A stretch of 64,000 nt of DNA from Ficedula albicollis (Eukaryota; Chordata; Aves; Passeriformes; Muscicapidae), in the NCBI RefSeq assembly GCF_000247815.1, contig NC_021671.1:25712164-25776163 (forward strand), written 5' to 3'. Below the pieces are notes generated by a model, which saw only the letters and a program-made list of their open reading frames with translations, made no database searches and was not told the origin of the DNA. How positions within the stretch are numbered: position 1 is the first letter of the stretch; each line of letters opens with the position of its first letter. Position numbers and translations under genes: made by a program. This document shows positions 1-14,230 of this stretch, one piece after another.

Positions 1-371
<371 letters not shown>

Positions 372-1860
372 AGGTAATGTTGGGGTTTTTCGTAACCTGT
401 CCTCTCCTATCTTTATCCTCAGTTCAGATCTCATGTTTAGGGCCATTTTGTAATAGTCTGATCAGTGACAGATTGGTAGTGGCACATATCAGTACTGTCG
501 GAAAAGGACCTTGCAGCAGAAGCTTCAACAACGATGCTGCATTCTGCTCATTGTCAGCTCAGCATCACTCTGAGCACCAGTCATAACCCCAGTCAGTAAC
601 AAACCCCCATAAATATGGAGATCAAACAAGGGGCAACATCCCTCCTCGAGCAAAAGGGCATCCTTCTCTGGATAGGCAGCACCAGCGACAGTGAATGACG
701 AAAATTAGCTCAGCAGGGATGAAGCACCGGATGCCTGTGTCACAGGAAGGAGAGCCGAGCGCTGCGCCAGCTCCTGTGTGTAGGAGCTGTGACAGGGGGA
801 GAAGTGAGGTCAGAGATGGCTGTGCCGTAGCAGAGGATGACTAAGATGAGTAGGGGAGGAGCTCCCCACTGCAGATGGCTCAGCAGAGAATAAGGACGGC
901 AAGTTTTGATGCTCCTGTGGGGTGTTGCATCTTCCGTGGAAGGAAAAAAAACCTAGCAACTCCTGGCAGAAGTCTGTAGGAAATGAATGGAGGGAGGTGT
1001 CTCTGTGCGTGGGAGGCTGTGAGGAGCTGTGGGGGAACAAGGAGAAAGGAGTCTGAGGCAAGCAACGTGAGTCACAGCACCCACCACGAAGAACGTGAAA
1101 AGGCAGTAAGCAAGCTAAGACTACACATGAATATTCACAGGGAGGAGGTGGGGGAAAGAAGCTGAATGACTAAACTACAAGTGTTTAAGGTTTGCCAAAT
1201 GCAGTGTGCTGTGCCTCAGCCCGAGAATTTTATTTTTTCTCATGAGTTTCAACACCCAGTATCTTAATCTGCCAGCGACTTTCACAGCTGCACGACATTC
1301 TCAGAAGGGCTGCCTGGAGCTTGCCCATGGAAGTATTTCCCCCTTTTATTCAATGCAGAGCTCCTTCTGAGTGTTCTCCGACATTGTTCCCGTCTGGTGC
1401 GTCTGAGAGCAGGCTTGCTTACAGCTGAGATGCGGTGGTAGGATGGTAAGGCGACCATGTGAGAAAATACATCCATTTTGGTAGCATGGTCAGTGGACTG
1501 TGATTACCAGGTATGACCTCACTCACCTGGCAAGAAACCCCTAGTGGTCCAGAGAGTTTAGAGGATCAAAACTGTTTTTTATTAAAGTTTTGGGGGCTTT
1601 TACCATCCTGGTGCTTATTAATCGTCTCAACCAGATGGATGGAAGGTGAAAGCTGTTACAATCTGAATGCTACTGTTGAAGAGGGTTTTGTGAAATGAGC
1701 CGGGGCACTCAGCCAAGCTCCAAGTGAAAATGTGTCAGCAGTGCAATTGACACCTGAGCTGTTAATCTTGGTTGCCAGTGACTGCAGTGTATTTTGCATC
1801 ATGGTGCTCTTTTCTGCTGTAAAGAAATTTCTGCTGCACAAAAGATCCATGTACAGAAAT
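372..1860. other. Unique non-coding sequence
   Basis: Mixed-composition single-copy sequence, a little more GC-rich near 640-1080. The open frames are short (60-83 codons), overlap on both strands and have no recognisable domain or convincing splice context. I see no gene here. Confidence 0.6.
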
Positions 1861-2023
1861 ACACAGTTTTCACTGACTTTTTTCAACATCAGAATTTAAA
1901 TAATAAACATCTCTATAGCAATTGCATTTGCTGCAATATGTCACACAGTTTTCACTGACTTTATTCAAAATCAGAATTTAAATAATAAACATCTCTATAG
2001 CAATTGCATTTGCTGCAATATGT
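1861..2023. repeat. 82-bp tandem duplication
   Basis: Two copies lie head to tail, 1861-1942 and 1943-2023. Both start at ACACAGTTTTCACTGAC and end in CTGCAATATGT. They differ at a few positions inside (TTTTTTCAACATC against TTTATTCAAAATC), so the duplication is real but not brand new. Confidence 0.93.
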
Positions 2024-4146
2024 AGAACAGAAACTCAGTGTACCATTTTTTTTACCAGCAAGTAGAGAGAACCATGCCTCCTTATTGCATGCTGAAGCAT
2101 GCAATCATTATTCGTAAATCACTTATTTAAAACCTGATACACTAATTTTTAACAGAATTAGGCTTAATGCTACAGTCCCAGAATCAAGCAGCTGAATGAT
2201 TTTCTTTGTACAGGAGTCAGATATACTCCACTGAGTTTACTATATGAATTGTAACTTAGAGCAGAAATGTGTCACAAGTAATTCAACAGATACCATCCAG
2301 CACCAAAACCATGATGTATTGAAGAATCAGGCCAAATATTTCTGGACAGACCAATTTTGCACAGTTATTTTGGAATCTTCAGAAAGAAAAAAAAAAATGT
2401 TTGGGACCAAAATCTGATAGGAGTGAACACACAGGATGTTAGAACACAAAATTCTGTTCATTAAGCTAACATATTTCTGTGGGATTGTATATCATATGTT
2501 CTAAGTTGATGTAATTTTGGCCAATTTTTAAAGTATATTAGCCTGTCCAGTCATAATTTAAGGATTATCTCAAAACTATTAGGTGTTTATATTTATTTAA
2601 TCTTATTTGTCGAGACTGTTATTGGTTGGTTAAACTTACAAGCCTAGTCAGTACATTAAAATCACATACCTACAATAAATGTAAGTAGTATGCAATGGAA
2701 ATGTTTTAATTAAGACAGCCAGCAGTATATCACTTCTTTATTGATATCTTGCTATTAATAGCTCTGTTAACAGCTCCTGCTGTCAGAGGCATTGAGGTTT
2801 CCATAAAGTGAATCCATTTGCAGAGATGTAGCAGCATTTATCTCAAATGCCATTCAATCAGGTCAAGGCTCCAGGGCAGTGGGTCCCACACCTCTGCTCC
2901 CCTTTTCCTTCTGACACTGCTTTGTGTATCCTTGACTGCCCTCACACAAGGGCTTTCCTCACGTGGAAGCCAGAGTGTTGGGGAGGACTGATATGCACTG
3001 AAATCTTACTCTGACATGAATTTGGGATGCAGCCAAAGTGACCTCGCAGCTAGAACTCATTTACAGGGCTTTTTTTTCAGTACAGGCACAGTCCCTGCTA
3101 GCTTTCCCTTTGAATTTTTTGGTTTAATCTTACTTTTCTCATTCTTCCACAGGTTTCCTGCTTCATTAATACATTTTCCCAAATTGTTTCTGGCATATTC
3201 ATTGTCCTTGTGGTAATCTAACACTTTATTTGTTCAACTGTTTGGAGTTGACTGCATGTTGCCATTTGATACAGGAGGGGGTATAGATGGGTTCTTTCTC
3301 CTATATGTATGAGTTTAATAGTTGCTCTTTCATGTAGATTTCTCTGAGAGTCTCTGCTTTTTCAAGCCACTCTACATAATGATCATAGCTGTCGATTTGG
3401 AGAATTTCTGCATGATTGAAAAATGTGTGCATTTCTGAGTTTTCGGTCCTGCTATTCAGCTCCTTATCATTCTTTCTCCCCCCTCCAAGGGTCCTTCCTC
3501 TCTTGGAGCCATCCCACTTTTTCACCTCACATTGCAGAACTTTCAAAATCCTTATCAGAGGAGGAAATTTGTGAGTTGAGAATGTATTACTGTGTACCAT
3601 GTACAAAATACACACTGGTTTGTTCACCAAGGGAACTAATTTGGAATGAGCTTCATACCAGGATGGATCTCAGAATAACATTTTCTTTCCAGTAGAAATC
3701 TCCCCAATGCATACTACAGTAAAATCTTAGCCACTCTCTTTAGGTTCACCACAAATTTTAGTTAGGTTCCTTTTTATTTTCAGCAAAACCTATGTCAATA
3801 TGATTTTCACATTCTCCAAGAAGTGTATTGCAGGAATATGCAAGGTAGAAGTTGGGCAGCATAGTGCCCAGTGTAATTTGCAAGGCACAAACACCACAAT
3901 CACACACATCCCCCCACATAGACATACACACATGCACACAGAGACACACTGCCTGTAATTACAAACCAGCATCATTGACTCCATAAACTCTGGGCTGAGT
4001 ATAGTTGACACAGAAGGAAATGAGACACAAAAAGTTCTCTGGTAGTACTGCAGTATTGCAAAGAGAGCTACGTCTGTCTCCCCTCTGACTCCCCAAAAGG
4101 TGCCTGCATTTTTCCAGATTGCCTTAGTGAGTAGCAATAGCACACT
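2024..4146. other. AT-rich unique non-coding sequence
   Basis: AT-rich sequence with no credible gene. It holds a perfect short inverted repeat at 2084-2105 (listed separately) and a CA-rich, microsatellite-like patch at about 3880-3950. The longest frames (109 and 126 codons, minus strand, 3301-3630 and 3790-4170) are low-complexity or repeat-derived and look like chance. Confidence 0.6.
2084..2105. repeat. Perfect inverted repeat, 10-bp arms
   Basis: ATTGCATGCT, then GA, then AGCATGCAAT. The two arms are exact reverse complements separated by 2 bases, forming a near-palindrome. The arms resemble octamer- or C/EBP-type motifs (TTGCAT/ATGCAA), but function is only inferred; it may be a chance palindrome. 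Confidence 0.6.
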
Positions 4147-4473
4147 CCTTGCTGGATTGCTCTTGGGCATTAGCTTTGTGACAGAGGATGCTCTCCACCA
4201 TCAGGACTTATTGAGGAAGTCTCCTGCCTGGTTTCTTCAGAACTCCCTCTACAGCTGCAGCTCTTCAAGGAAGACACCTTGCTGGTTGCTCTTGGGCATT
4301 AGCTTTGTCACAGAGGATGCTCTCCACCATCAGGACTTATTTCCTTGCTGGATTGCTCTTGGGCATTAGCTTTGTGACAGAGGATGCTCTCCACCATCAG
4401 GACTTATTGAGGAAGTCTCCTGCCTGGTTTCTTCAGAACTCCCTCTACAGCTGCAGCTCTTCAAGGAAGACAC
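4147..4473. repeat. Three-copy nested tandem duplication (130/66/131 bp)
   Basis: Copies start at CCTTGCTGG at 4147, 4277 and 4343. The first and third run through the same full unit, ending in CTTCAAGGAAGACAC. The middle copy (4277-4342) is cut short after CAGGACTTATT and carries small changes (one base missing after GCTGG, GTCACAG for GTGACAG). The order full, head, full repeats the pattern of the larger duplication at 56.2-58.3 kb. Confidence 0.92.
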
Positions 4474-4811
4474 TACTTACAGATGTGTGGTCACAAGAAA
4501 TTAGACACAGCAGTAAACCACTAGTAACACTGATATTCTGATTGCTAACTCAGATTGCAGCGTGAAGACATAAGGAATACAAGATCCATGTCTGGTGGGT
4601 AAGACCCTGCCATCTTCAGGGTATTTCAAGATTGAGTAAATATGAAGACACTCCTGAACCCTCAAATAAAGATGTTATGTTTGCTAACATGAAAACAATA
4701 CAGATAAGAATAAATTTCTATTGATTTTCCTGTGTAAGAAGTCCTATACTTGTAATTTTCAGTTCATTCAAACAACAGAGTCAGTCTTACACCTGTAAAA
4801 TAGGTGCATAT
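4474..4811. other. Unique non-coding sequence
   Basis: AT-rich single-copy sequence between the tandem duplication and the CR1 tail. Nothing gene-like is seen. Confidence 0.55.
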
Positions 4812-4932
4812 CAAGGCCATGTTGGACAGGGAATTAAGCAACCTGGTCTACTGCAAGGTGACCCTGCCCATGGGGAGTTGGAACTGGATGATCTTTAGGG
4901 TCCCTTCCAACCCAAACCATTCTGTAAGTCTA
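4812..4932 (+). mobile_element. CR1 LINE 3' end, truncated
   Basis: The stretch from the GTTGGACAGGG region through GGTCCCTTCCAACCCAAACC and a terminal ATTCTGTAAG matches the 3' untranslated end of avian CR1 retrotransposons. Only about 120 bases remain, so the copy is heavily 5'-truncated, as is usual for CR1. Inserted in + orientation and moderately decayed. Confidence 0.85.
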
Positions 4933-6961
4933 CAAATGTGAGAGTTAAAAAAAAAAACATAAAAAAAATTATATATCTAGGAAAACAGGAAAATTTTGTG
5001 GAATTTCGAAAGACTTTTGCAAAACAAGACTGATGACACAGGTCAAATCTTCTCCCCCAAGGATTAAAAGAAAGAAGTTTTCATTGAAAGAGAGAACAAA
5101 TAAAAATAAATACAAAAATCAATTGTGTCTTTTTCACTCCTTTCCTGATTCCTCCAATAACATTTTACATACACAGTAGAGAAATTGCCTAGCTAGAGCA
5201 AAGTGGTTTCCAGTAAGACCCTTGGGACAGCCCTTAGGACCCTCCAGACCTCATTGCTGAAAATCTTTTACCATCCTGGAGTTCAAGTAGCCTAATGGGG
5301 AAACAGGTTTGTTCATTGCAGCTCTGTGCCATTTCTTGGCTGCAACTTATTGGGTTAAATCTCCCTCATCCTTTAATTTAAACTCTTATTGTTTGCAGTT
5401 CTCACTGTTCTAAATGTTCTAAATGTTCTAAATGTTCTCAATGTTTGCAGCTTTGGCACTGCTTGTACCAACTGCACCATGAGGACAATAAAGTCATGTT
5501 TTGTGAAATTACAAGGCACTTTTATTTTTGCCTATCAGCTAAAGTCCTGCTGTAGTATCCACAAACCACACAGAGCAGATACCTACCTGAAGGCAAATCC
5601 TTTATTCCTGCAAGTCTATAGCTGAAATAATCTGTGTCTTTCAATCTAAAGATCCACAACCTTCAGAATTTGTGAGAGCACACAGATAAAATGCCTGCTG
5701 TAGACCTATACCTCTTCTAGCCAAAAATATCTTCAGAGCACAGCAGAAAACAAAAACTCCCACTCTTCCTCAAAACAGGTGTAAAAGACATCCTTCATGC
5801 TGAGTCCTGGCAGCAAAAACAGTGCTCAGGATGTCTTGATATCTTCTATTCCCCTGCTTGCAGATTTTTGGCATACTTTCCTTCCCTTATTCTCACAGCT
5901 GTTGTGCAGAAAACAAACAGTAGTCATTTGAAAATTGTGTTATTCAGCTATCTCAAGGCTAATGTCTGCCATCTACTTTTAAATTTCTCAAAGCTACACT
6001 TCAGTCTCATGCCATCTCTGCCTAGACTGCAGATGGAAGCAATTCTTTCCTAGAAAAGCATCCCCAGTACAAAGTTCTTCACCTACAGTTAGAGATGGTA
6101 AGGAGGGTTTCCCAGATTAAAAAAAAAAAAAAAAGAATGAGGATAACAATTACTTTCACATCCTTAACCACACAAAGCAAATAATTTTGTTCTCACTGGA
6201 TTCCTAGAAAGTCCACTATCCTATTATTAGGAAGTTCTTGCACGAGGGTGTAGAACAATTATGCAACTTTCTAAAGAGCATTTCCATCCCATTTTTTTCT
6301 AATTTCCCCTTATTTCTAATAGACCATGTAGCTTGGAAGCAATTCCACAGGACTGAGGGTGAGAAGTATAGAATATATCTACTCCTAATGCTGAAACTAT
6401 ACTTTGGAATAATTCAGAATAGAGGAAGCAGTGACCAAAAGTGAACAAGAGCCAGGTACTTCTCTAAAACAACTGACTCATGACAGTTTGCTCAAAATTT
6501 TTACTTTAAAGAATCTCTCTAAGACATTGTGCTGTCAATTTTGAGAACAGAATTTGAATTACATTTGCATGAGTAAATCTACATAGTTTTCAGAGAATAG
6601 CCACAGTGCATCTGATTTTTTACTTCTTTAGAACTTGTATAGATTTCTAGAACTTGATTTGGTGATCTAAACACAAGCATCTGGTGGCACCTGAGACATC
6701 CAAGGTAGTCCTGCTAGCTTCCTGCATGGTCTGCCAGATCAGATTGAGATGGGAATTTCATGGGCCCTGTAGCTTTCAGTCCAAAATGGCACTATATCCT
6801 ATGTTTAGGACCTCTGTATTTGGAAAAAGAAGGTACAAAACACAAAAAAAGTCACATATTTTTATTGAGTCTTCTATTTGTAACTGAAATATAAATAGGT
6901 ACAGAAGGAAACAGGGTGGAGAACAAACACATTCAGAACCTGTATTGCATTTAATTTTTTT
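4933..6961. other. AT-rich unique non-coding sequence
   Basis: AT-rich sequence with A-tracts (for example about 6120-6134). It contains a short array of a 9-bp unit TAAATGTTC at about 5405-5437. No credible exon or RNA gene is seen; open frames are 60-78 codons at most. Confidence 0.6.
5405..5440. repeat. 9-bp minisatellite, about 4 copies
   Basis: TGTTCTAAA repeats in tandem about four times, the last with a change to TGTTCTCAA. Short, simple slippage-type array. Confidence 0.85.
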
Positions 6962-7086
6962 TAAAAAGCATTAATACCCATCCTGCTTACCATTAAATAA
7001 ATTTAAAGCACTAATACCCATCCTGCTTACCATTAAATAAAGAAAAAAGCATTAATACCCATCCTGCTTACCATTAAATAAAGAGC
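6962..7086. repeat. Three-copy tandem repeat (about 42 bp)
   Basis: The core TAATACCCATCCTGCTTACC plus ATTAAATAAA occurs three times in succession, separated by variable A/T-rich linkers (TTTAAAGCAC, GAAAAAAGCA). The core is unchanged between copies while the linkers differ. Confidence 0.92.
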
Positions 7087-10000
7087 TGATAGCAACAGGA
7101 ATTATGATGGCAGTAGGGTATCATCAAGCCTGAAGGCCATTTCCGGTGCTACTAAGGCATCAAGAAGCACCTTTGCCCTGAAGGGCCACCCGCTCTCGGC
7201 TTTAGGTTGTTTCAATCCTTCTGGAACACGCCAGCCGAGCGCTCCATGGGAATAAAACATTTGCTTCGTTTCTGCCTAAAGGTGAGATTGAAACCATTTG
7301 TTTTTAAACCTCATGCTGTCATTTATAATTAATGGTATGACCCTGACTACAGAGCTTGAAAGGAGTATATAAATTTTCAGCTGCAGTTCTCGTTTTGTTG
7401 TTTGGCAACTAGCCAGTTTCTTAAGCTTTTATCTTTGAATACAAAAGGTTATTACTAAAGATTGAGTGCTTCATTTATTTTCAGTGCTTATTTTCATCTG
7501 CTAGTAACAGCAGTGGATAGACTTTTGCTATTTCAAGCTGTTTGTTAATCCAGTGTCCCCCAAATCAGAGTAGGGAGATCAGTTTTTCTTCAAGAAGTAT
7601 ACACATCAAAATTTCTTACATTTTTTCTTTTAAACAGTTGGTCTAGCAAAGCATTGCCATTTTGCCAGAAATGCAAAGGGCTATTTCTTTCATGGTAGAT
7701 GTACCAGCATGGCAAAACAATAGCCCTGTCACTCTGAAAGTCACAGGTCTAAAGGAAATTAAGGCCCTGTACATACCGTAAATATGAGCTATGCAATTAA
7801 AGTAACACTTGGTGGCTGGAAGGAATTGCCCTGTAATTAGATTATTGTAATATGTGTTTGAACATGCTGAACAGAGCTGAAAAGAAATACACATGGGGCA
7901 CAAGCCTATGCTCCTGGAAATCACTGGAAGTTTAGCTGCTCACTTCCCTGAAGGGAAGAATTGATCCTTACTTATAAAATTTTGTTTACAAACAATATAT
8001 TGTCCACAAGATATTGCATATATTTCTCAACATCAGCATTCTCTCAGATGGAACAGGTTTCCTCAGTACTCCCAGATGGTAAGCTATTAACACAAGAAAC
8101 TTTTTTTTTCTGTATGGCTCATTCCTCTCTCTCCATAAATGTAGATGCCACAAAGGGGAAAGACTCAGACTTGTATTTTTAGAGCTGCACTGTTGTTCCC
8201 TCTGCCCAGCTGGTAGACCTGTGATTTAAAAGAACAGGAATGGGTTCAAATCACAGTTACCTGACAGAAGCAACAGCATGTACAGTCAGGATCACATTGC
8301 CCTGAACAGAGCCTTTTCCCCCAACTCACAAACAATGGCACCACCAGCTACAACTGCTAGGAAACAAGACAAAAGTTATGGACAAAGTTAATATCTTGCA
8401 TTCATTTTCTTTTGGAGGACTCCATTAAAATTTTAAGGCACAGTGCATTACTAAGGAATATAAAATTACTGAAGACACCAGGAAGGACCTTATTTCCCAC
8501 ATGAAAAATTACACGGGGGATGAGTGGTTTGAAATTGACACCTGTATTAAACCCTTAGAATTGTAAATTAAGGCAAACTGCTGAGGCCTTAGTGAAAGTG
8601 AAAGACCTGTCTGTCTTTAGATTCGTCTTGCATCTTGCATGTAAAAAGGTGAAACAGACTGCAGAGAGGAAGGAACAGTTTGGATTTTTCATCTCTATGC
8701 ATGCCAAGCACTGCATTTGTACAAGACACCACACAAATCACAAGAAGATAGCAGAAATACTTCCACAGACCTCCTGATTTTGCCATGTTGCCTTTCCTTC
8801 CCAAAGGTCTTCCAAACCAGCAATTTCTCTTTTCATTCTGGAAACAGAGAACAATGGGACAACTGTTTCCTTTTGTAAAGGAGGATGTGATTGCTGCCAT
8901 GTCTTCACCAGCAAGGAAAGTCTTGCCCCTACTTCAACAAGAATTCAATTGAAAATCATGAGCCTTCACAGACATATCCCAGGAAATATATGACACAAGT
9001 ATAAACTTTTAAAATTAATTTCATGAGAGGGGAAAACCTACACCCTCATTTATTAAAATAAAGATACAGTGAGGGTGATCTTAAATGTCATGTTTAGGTC
9101 TTTTCAAATGCTCCTAATTTGACAGAAATAAATTAATGTAATTCTTTAATTTTCACATAGCCCAAGGGCCTTCCAACTCACTGCTAAGCTTGAAAAAATA
9201 TACCAAAAATTGCTATTATTATCTTGGCTGCCCTAGGGATGAAAAAGTAAAGGGGAGGTAATTAGTTATTATACATGTGTGCATGTCATTAGATGTTTAG
9301 TGTGATATGTAAACTCTGCCTGTTAATTCCATTGGAGAACAAAACAGTGTTCAAAGATGAACATGTAGGGCCAGAAGTTACACATAATTTCTTTCTCTCT
9401 TAGAAATCAAAATTTTGATGTGTTTTGAAGCTAGTCTCCATATATTTTCCTAGAGTTTTATGTATATTAAGTTTTACGTATATTATCTCAAAATATTACT
9501 TTTATCAATAGAGTCATATTTTCATGGGCTTATTATCTATTTGCTCATGGACTCATGTCTTCTTATGATTAGTATGACAAAAAGATAGGAATAAAAAATC
9601 GAATGTTTTGGCCCATGAAATAGAAAACATATTATGTGGAATTTATTTTCTCTCTCTTACATGGAAACCCAACAACTCAGTAATGAAAGTCAAGCATGAG
9701 GTATGATCCAAACAATAGTGTTGTTCAGTTACTTATAAAGTCATTTAAATCCAAAAGTTGAGATAGGACTTCTAAATTCTATATTGGGGCAAAAAATCAC
9801 CTAAGGTTGAAACATCTGAAGAAAAAGAAAGAAAATAAAACATGTTACCAATGTCTTTTTTTATTTCAAAACACTAGGATTTAGATGTCTGTTTATTAAA
9901 TCACTGTCACAGGTTCATTTTGAGGAGCCCTTACAACACATTCAATATTTTTACTCACAGAAATCACTTAATGTTTTCCCTGTACAAATTGTTGTAGAAA

Positions 10001-10150
10001 GGAACATCTAGTCAATGCAACTACTTCATTTTGCCAAGTATTTGGTAGTCAACCTTGAAAATAAAGTGTTTAGTTTGATGATCTCTTTGTAAGATGTCTT
10101 CTGATGGATTCATTCTCAAATCAGGGCATGCTTTGGTGGTCAAAGTTAAC
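7087..10150. other. Unique non-coding sequence
   Basis: Mostly AT-rich. A short 31-bp splice-flanked segment at 8048-8078 is discussed in the findings. The largest frame (8589-8900, minus, 103 codons) has no recognisable features. No repeat family was recognised. Confidence 0.55.
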
Positions 10151-10232
10151 CTTCACTTTCAGTTCATTAGCTTTGCCAGTTAAGTCAAGGTTAACTTTCT
10201 CTTCACTTTCAGTTCATTAGCTTTGCCAGTTA
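10151..10232. repeat. 50-bp tandem duplication
   Basis: CTTCACTTTCAGTTCATTAG plus CTTTGCCAGTTA occurs at 10151-10182 and again at 10201-10232, with an 18-bp spacer that repeats the AGTTAAC-type sequence seen just upstream. The 32-bp cores are identical. Confidence 0.92.
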
Positions 10233-13200
10233 TTTGTGTTGATTAAATCCTTTCTTTTCAACACAGGAAAGAGTGTTATATACAGTGTTATCCAAACAGA
10301 AGTCCTGTCTGCCTTTCCAAGGACTGATGCTCCTGCTTTCTAAGCAATGGGAGCCTTTTCTAGCCTTAAACATCCCAGAGTCAAGCTCAGGGTCATTCCA
10401 TTCAGAATATCCCTAGCTTGCTCATGCTCTTCTCAGGATGATATTTTCTTACTTTTTCTGCAGGTGTGAAGGGGGAACAAGCAGCTAAGAGAGAAAGTTG
10501 TATATTAAAGAGAAAGTCTATCACAGGAGAATGAGGGAAGGCAAAAAGATAGGAGAGAAGAGATAGAGAAATGAAGCAAATAGCCTAAATTTAAAGTAAT
10601 AAGTGTGTTTTTCATTGTGTTAATTGTGCATTGACTTACTACTGGCAACATAAATAACAGTTGGCAAAATATCACTATATAGCCTTCTAAAACATTTAAA
10701 ACTCTTGAATTTTCTTCTGACACACCCCAGTTATATTTCCTCTATTTTTTTCTTTTTATTTTTTTTCTAATTAAGCTGGAGGACGGGGTTTAGGAAAGCA
10801 GGTTGTAATTACTCCACCAGATTAATTTTCTTAAGATCAAGTCTTTTCTCAGCAGAATGAAATATAGCCCTGGTATCTCATCACAGTCTCTATCCCTATC
10901 ACAGTGAATAATCTCATTAAATTCTGTACCCAATTTCCTTTCATGACAGATCCTCACCTTATGCCACTTGATAGAATTCTGTGGAAGGATCAGACCTATG
11001 TCTATATTAGATTTGTAAGTGTCCTATAGAAGAAATAGCTACAGATTTATAGCATCTTGAAGTAGGTATTATGAATTTAAAGATTAAAAAATGTATCACA
11101 TTTAATTGTAGTTTCACATCTATCACAGCAATGTAACTTCTATCACTTCAGGTAAGTCCATTTTGATTAACATCAATACAAAACGAATGAAAGTCAGACC
11201 AACTCCTGTAGGTGTGTGGGACTTCAGCTGTACTGGTTATTTTAAAGCTGTGCTCAAACATATGTTTTCACACAGCATGTTGTACATTTATATTTGAGGA
11301 TCTCAGTGCACTTTATGAAGACTAATGGAGGATACTTCACAACAAGTGTACAAGTAAGGGTTACTGCTACTGTTATTTTTCATCCATTGAAGGCTAGAGC
11401 AGATTTGGGCTTACTGACTGATGTGATATATGGCTTTTTGTGTTGAGCTCAGAAATGGAATGGGTGCCTTTGGTGCCCATTGGTGTGGTTTAAGGAGCAG
11501 CAAGAAGCCATTCTGTATTTTCATTTCTCCTTTATATTTCAATAAGCATCATCAGTGGCATGCACCTTTACTACGCACATGAGAATCCCACAGAAATACT
11601 AGGAATGGTTTTCAAATGTCTTTCTTCTTTACCTAATTTCCACCATCCCTCCCATGATATCTGCATTCTTCCCTTGTTTTTCTGTTGCCTCCCACACAGT
11701 ATCCACAGAATCTGAACGTGCCTTAGCAGCAGCACAGGGCTGTGCCTCTCTCTGGCTACCAACAGCATCGTTCACATAAGAGTTACAGTCCTTGTCAGCC
11801 TGAAGACATGAAGAAATAGAAATTTTTTAGCCCAGGTCCTCTACAGGTTTTTTTAGTGGTTTGATAAAGAGGCATAAGTTTGGTAACATATCTGTATTAA
11901 ATGGGCACTGACAGAAGTACAGGACCAAAGCTTACAGTAATGGTAGTTGTGGAAACACCATCCATCAGCTGTGAGCACAATTCCCAGTTTCCTCTTAAGC
12001 ACAACGATTTCAGCTGGCCCAGTGCACATGTCAAAGCCAGCAGCTTTTGAAAACCTGACACTATTTCCTCCACAGCTCTTTCCTTTGCAAATGAGTAGGT
12101 TCAGCATGTCACAGAAAGCTATTGCTCCCATCAGGGAAGGGATGACAAGCCAGCTCAAGTTGTATCATAGCTCTAGCACAAGTGTTAGCCTGACCCTCTG
12201 CTCAGAGCCTTCTCAAGGCACCAGCCAACACCCGAGCCCACACGAGGCAGCACGTGCACGGTACGATCAGACTTCAATTGCAATTTCTTGCAATGGACAG
12301 TGACTATGGAGGGTGGCTTCTCATATCTGCATGGAGTTCATAACAAATCCAGCACACCAAGTGTTTGAAAGTGCAAAACCAGTGCAGACATGAATAGGAG
12401 AGTTCTCTCCATGCAGGATCAAGTTTCTTTTTTAAATTCAGTGTTATACTGACCACAGCTGGCAGTAAAGCCTCACACAGCCACTTGTTTGCTCCTTCTT
12501 TTTCCCAGTGGGATGAGGAAGAGAACTGGAAAAACAAAAGCAGGAAAACCCGTGGGCTGAGATGAAGAAATAAATGGAGGAAAGAGGGGTAGAAACAAGT
12601 GATGCAAAGGTAGTTGCTCACTATTTTCTCTGAGTAAATCAGTGCTCAGCCAGCTCTGAGCAGTGACTACATCCCACACCAACCACTCTCCTCTCCACGA
12701 TTTTTGTGGCTGAACACAAGGTTTTATGGCATGGAGCATCCCTTGGGTCAATTCAGGTCAGCTGTCCTGGCTGCCTTTCTCCCCAGTTTCTGCACATCCC
12801 CAGCTCCCTGCGGGGGCACAGTGGGAAAAAGACAAGTTTTGATGCCATGCAAGCACTGCTCAGCAACAGCTAAAATGTTGGTGTCTTAGTCGTTTGGGAT
12901 TTAGTCAGAAATCCCAAACACAGCACCATATGGGCTGCTGTGAGGAAAGCTAGCTCCACCCAGCACACTGGGTGGAAAGCCAGCTCCAGACAGACCCAGC
13001 ACACTGGGCTATTGGAAAAAAATAAAATCATGTGTGCAATAAATTACTGATAACAAAGAAAAACAATAGTCTGAAATGTCTTCACTCTTGCCCAAGGTAA
13101 CAGGTCACCTACCTAATCTGCACTAGATCTCAAAGTAGTTTTTTCTGCAATAATACTAGCACCAACCTAAACTGTTGATCCTCTCTTAATTTTCTGCCAT

Positions 13201-13504
13201 GTTTCCCTTGGACTTTCATTGTCTTTTAAGAAACAACTTGAAAAGCTCTTCATTCTTGTTTCAGTGGATATCTCAGTCCCACTATTACAATGATCCTAGA
13301 ATAAACTGAAATTTAGGAAGAATGTCTAGTAAGCCAAACACCATTTACTTCAGTAGAATTTTTCTCACTCTAATGCATTGCTGTTCATCAGACCTGACCC
13401 TGGCCTTACATCATTAGCTTTTCTGGAATTTTATAATATAAGAAATGGGTCACCAGTAATCAGGAATCCTTTTTTTTTTTTTTAAGAAAAGAGGAAATAA
13501 ATAT
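10233..13504. other. Unique non-coding sequence
   Basis: AT-rich sequence with one possible ancient SINE relic (about 11292-11400). A small doubled motif, CCCAGCACACTGGG, appears at about 12959 and 13000. Opposite-strand frames at 11853-12303 (101 and 118 codons) overlap each other and show no coding hallmark. No gene is supported. Confidence 0.55.
11292..11400 (+). mobile_element. Possible ancient SINE (MIR/CORE-type) relic
   Basis: The order GAGGATCTCAGTGCACTTTAT, then a degraded CTTCACAACAAG, then TACTGTTATTTTTCATCCATT resembles the common SINE stretch in which an 'AAGCACTTTAC' motif is followed by 'CTCACAAC' and 'TATTATCCCCATTTTACAG'. Heavily diverged, so the call is tentative. Confidence 0.3.
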
Positions 13505-13527
13505 ACTTATACTTCTTATACTTATAT
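13505..13527. repeat. Microsatellite-like flank 5' of the G tract
   Basis: The motif ACTTATACTTCT and shortened forms recur immediately before the giant G run. The same 12-mer reappears just after the microsatellite on the other side (about 14227-14238), so the G tract and its TA-rich repeat sit between two copies of a short direct repeat. Confidence 0.6.

Positions 13528-14230
<703 letters not shown>

Noticed and set aside
3880..3950. CA-rich patch as a regulatory Z-DNA element
   Set aside because: The CA repeat is short and heavily interrupted. It is an ordinary degenerate microsatellite.
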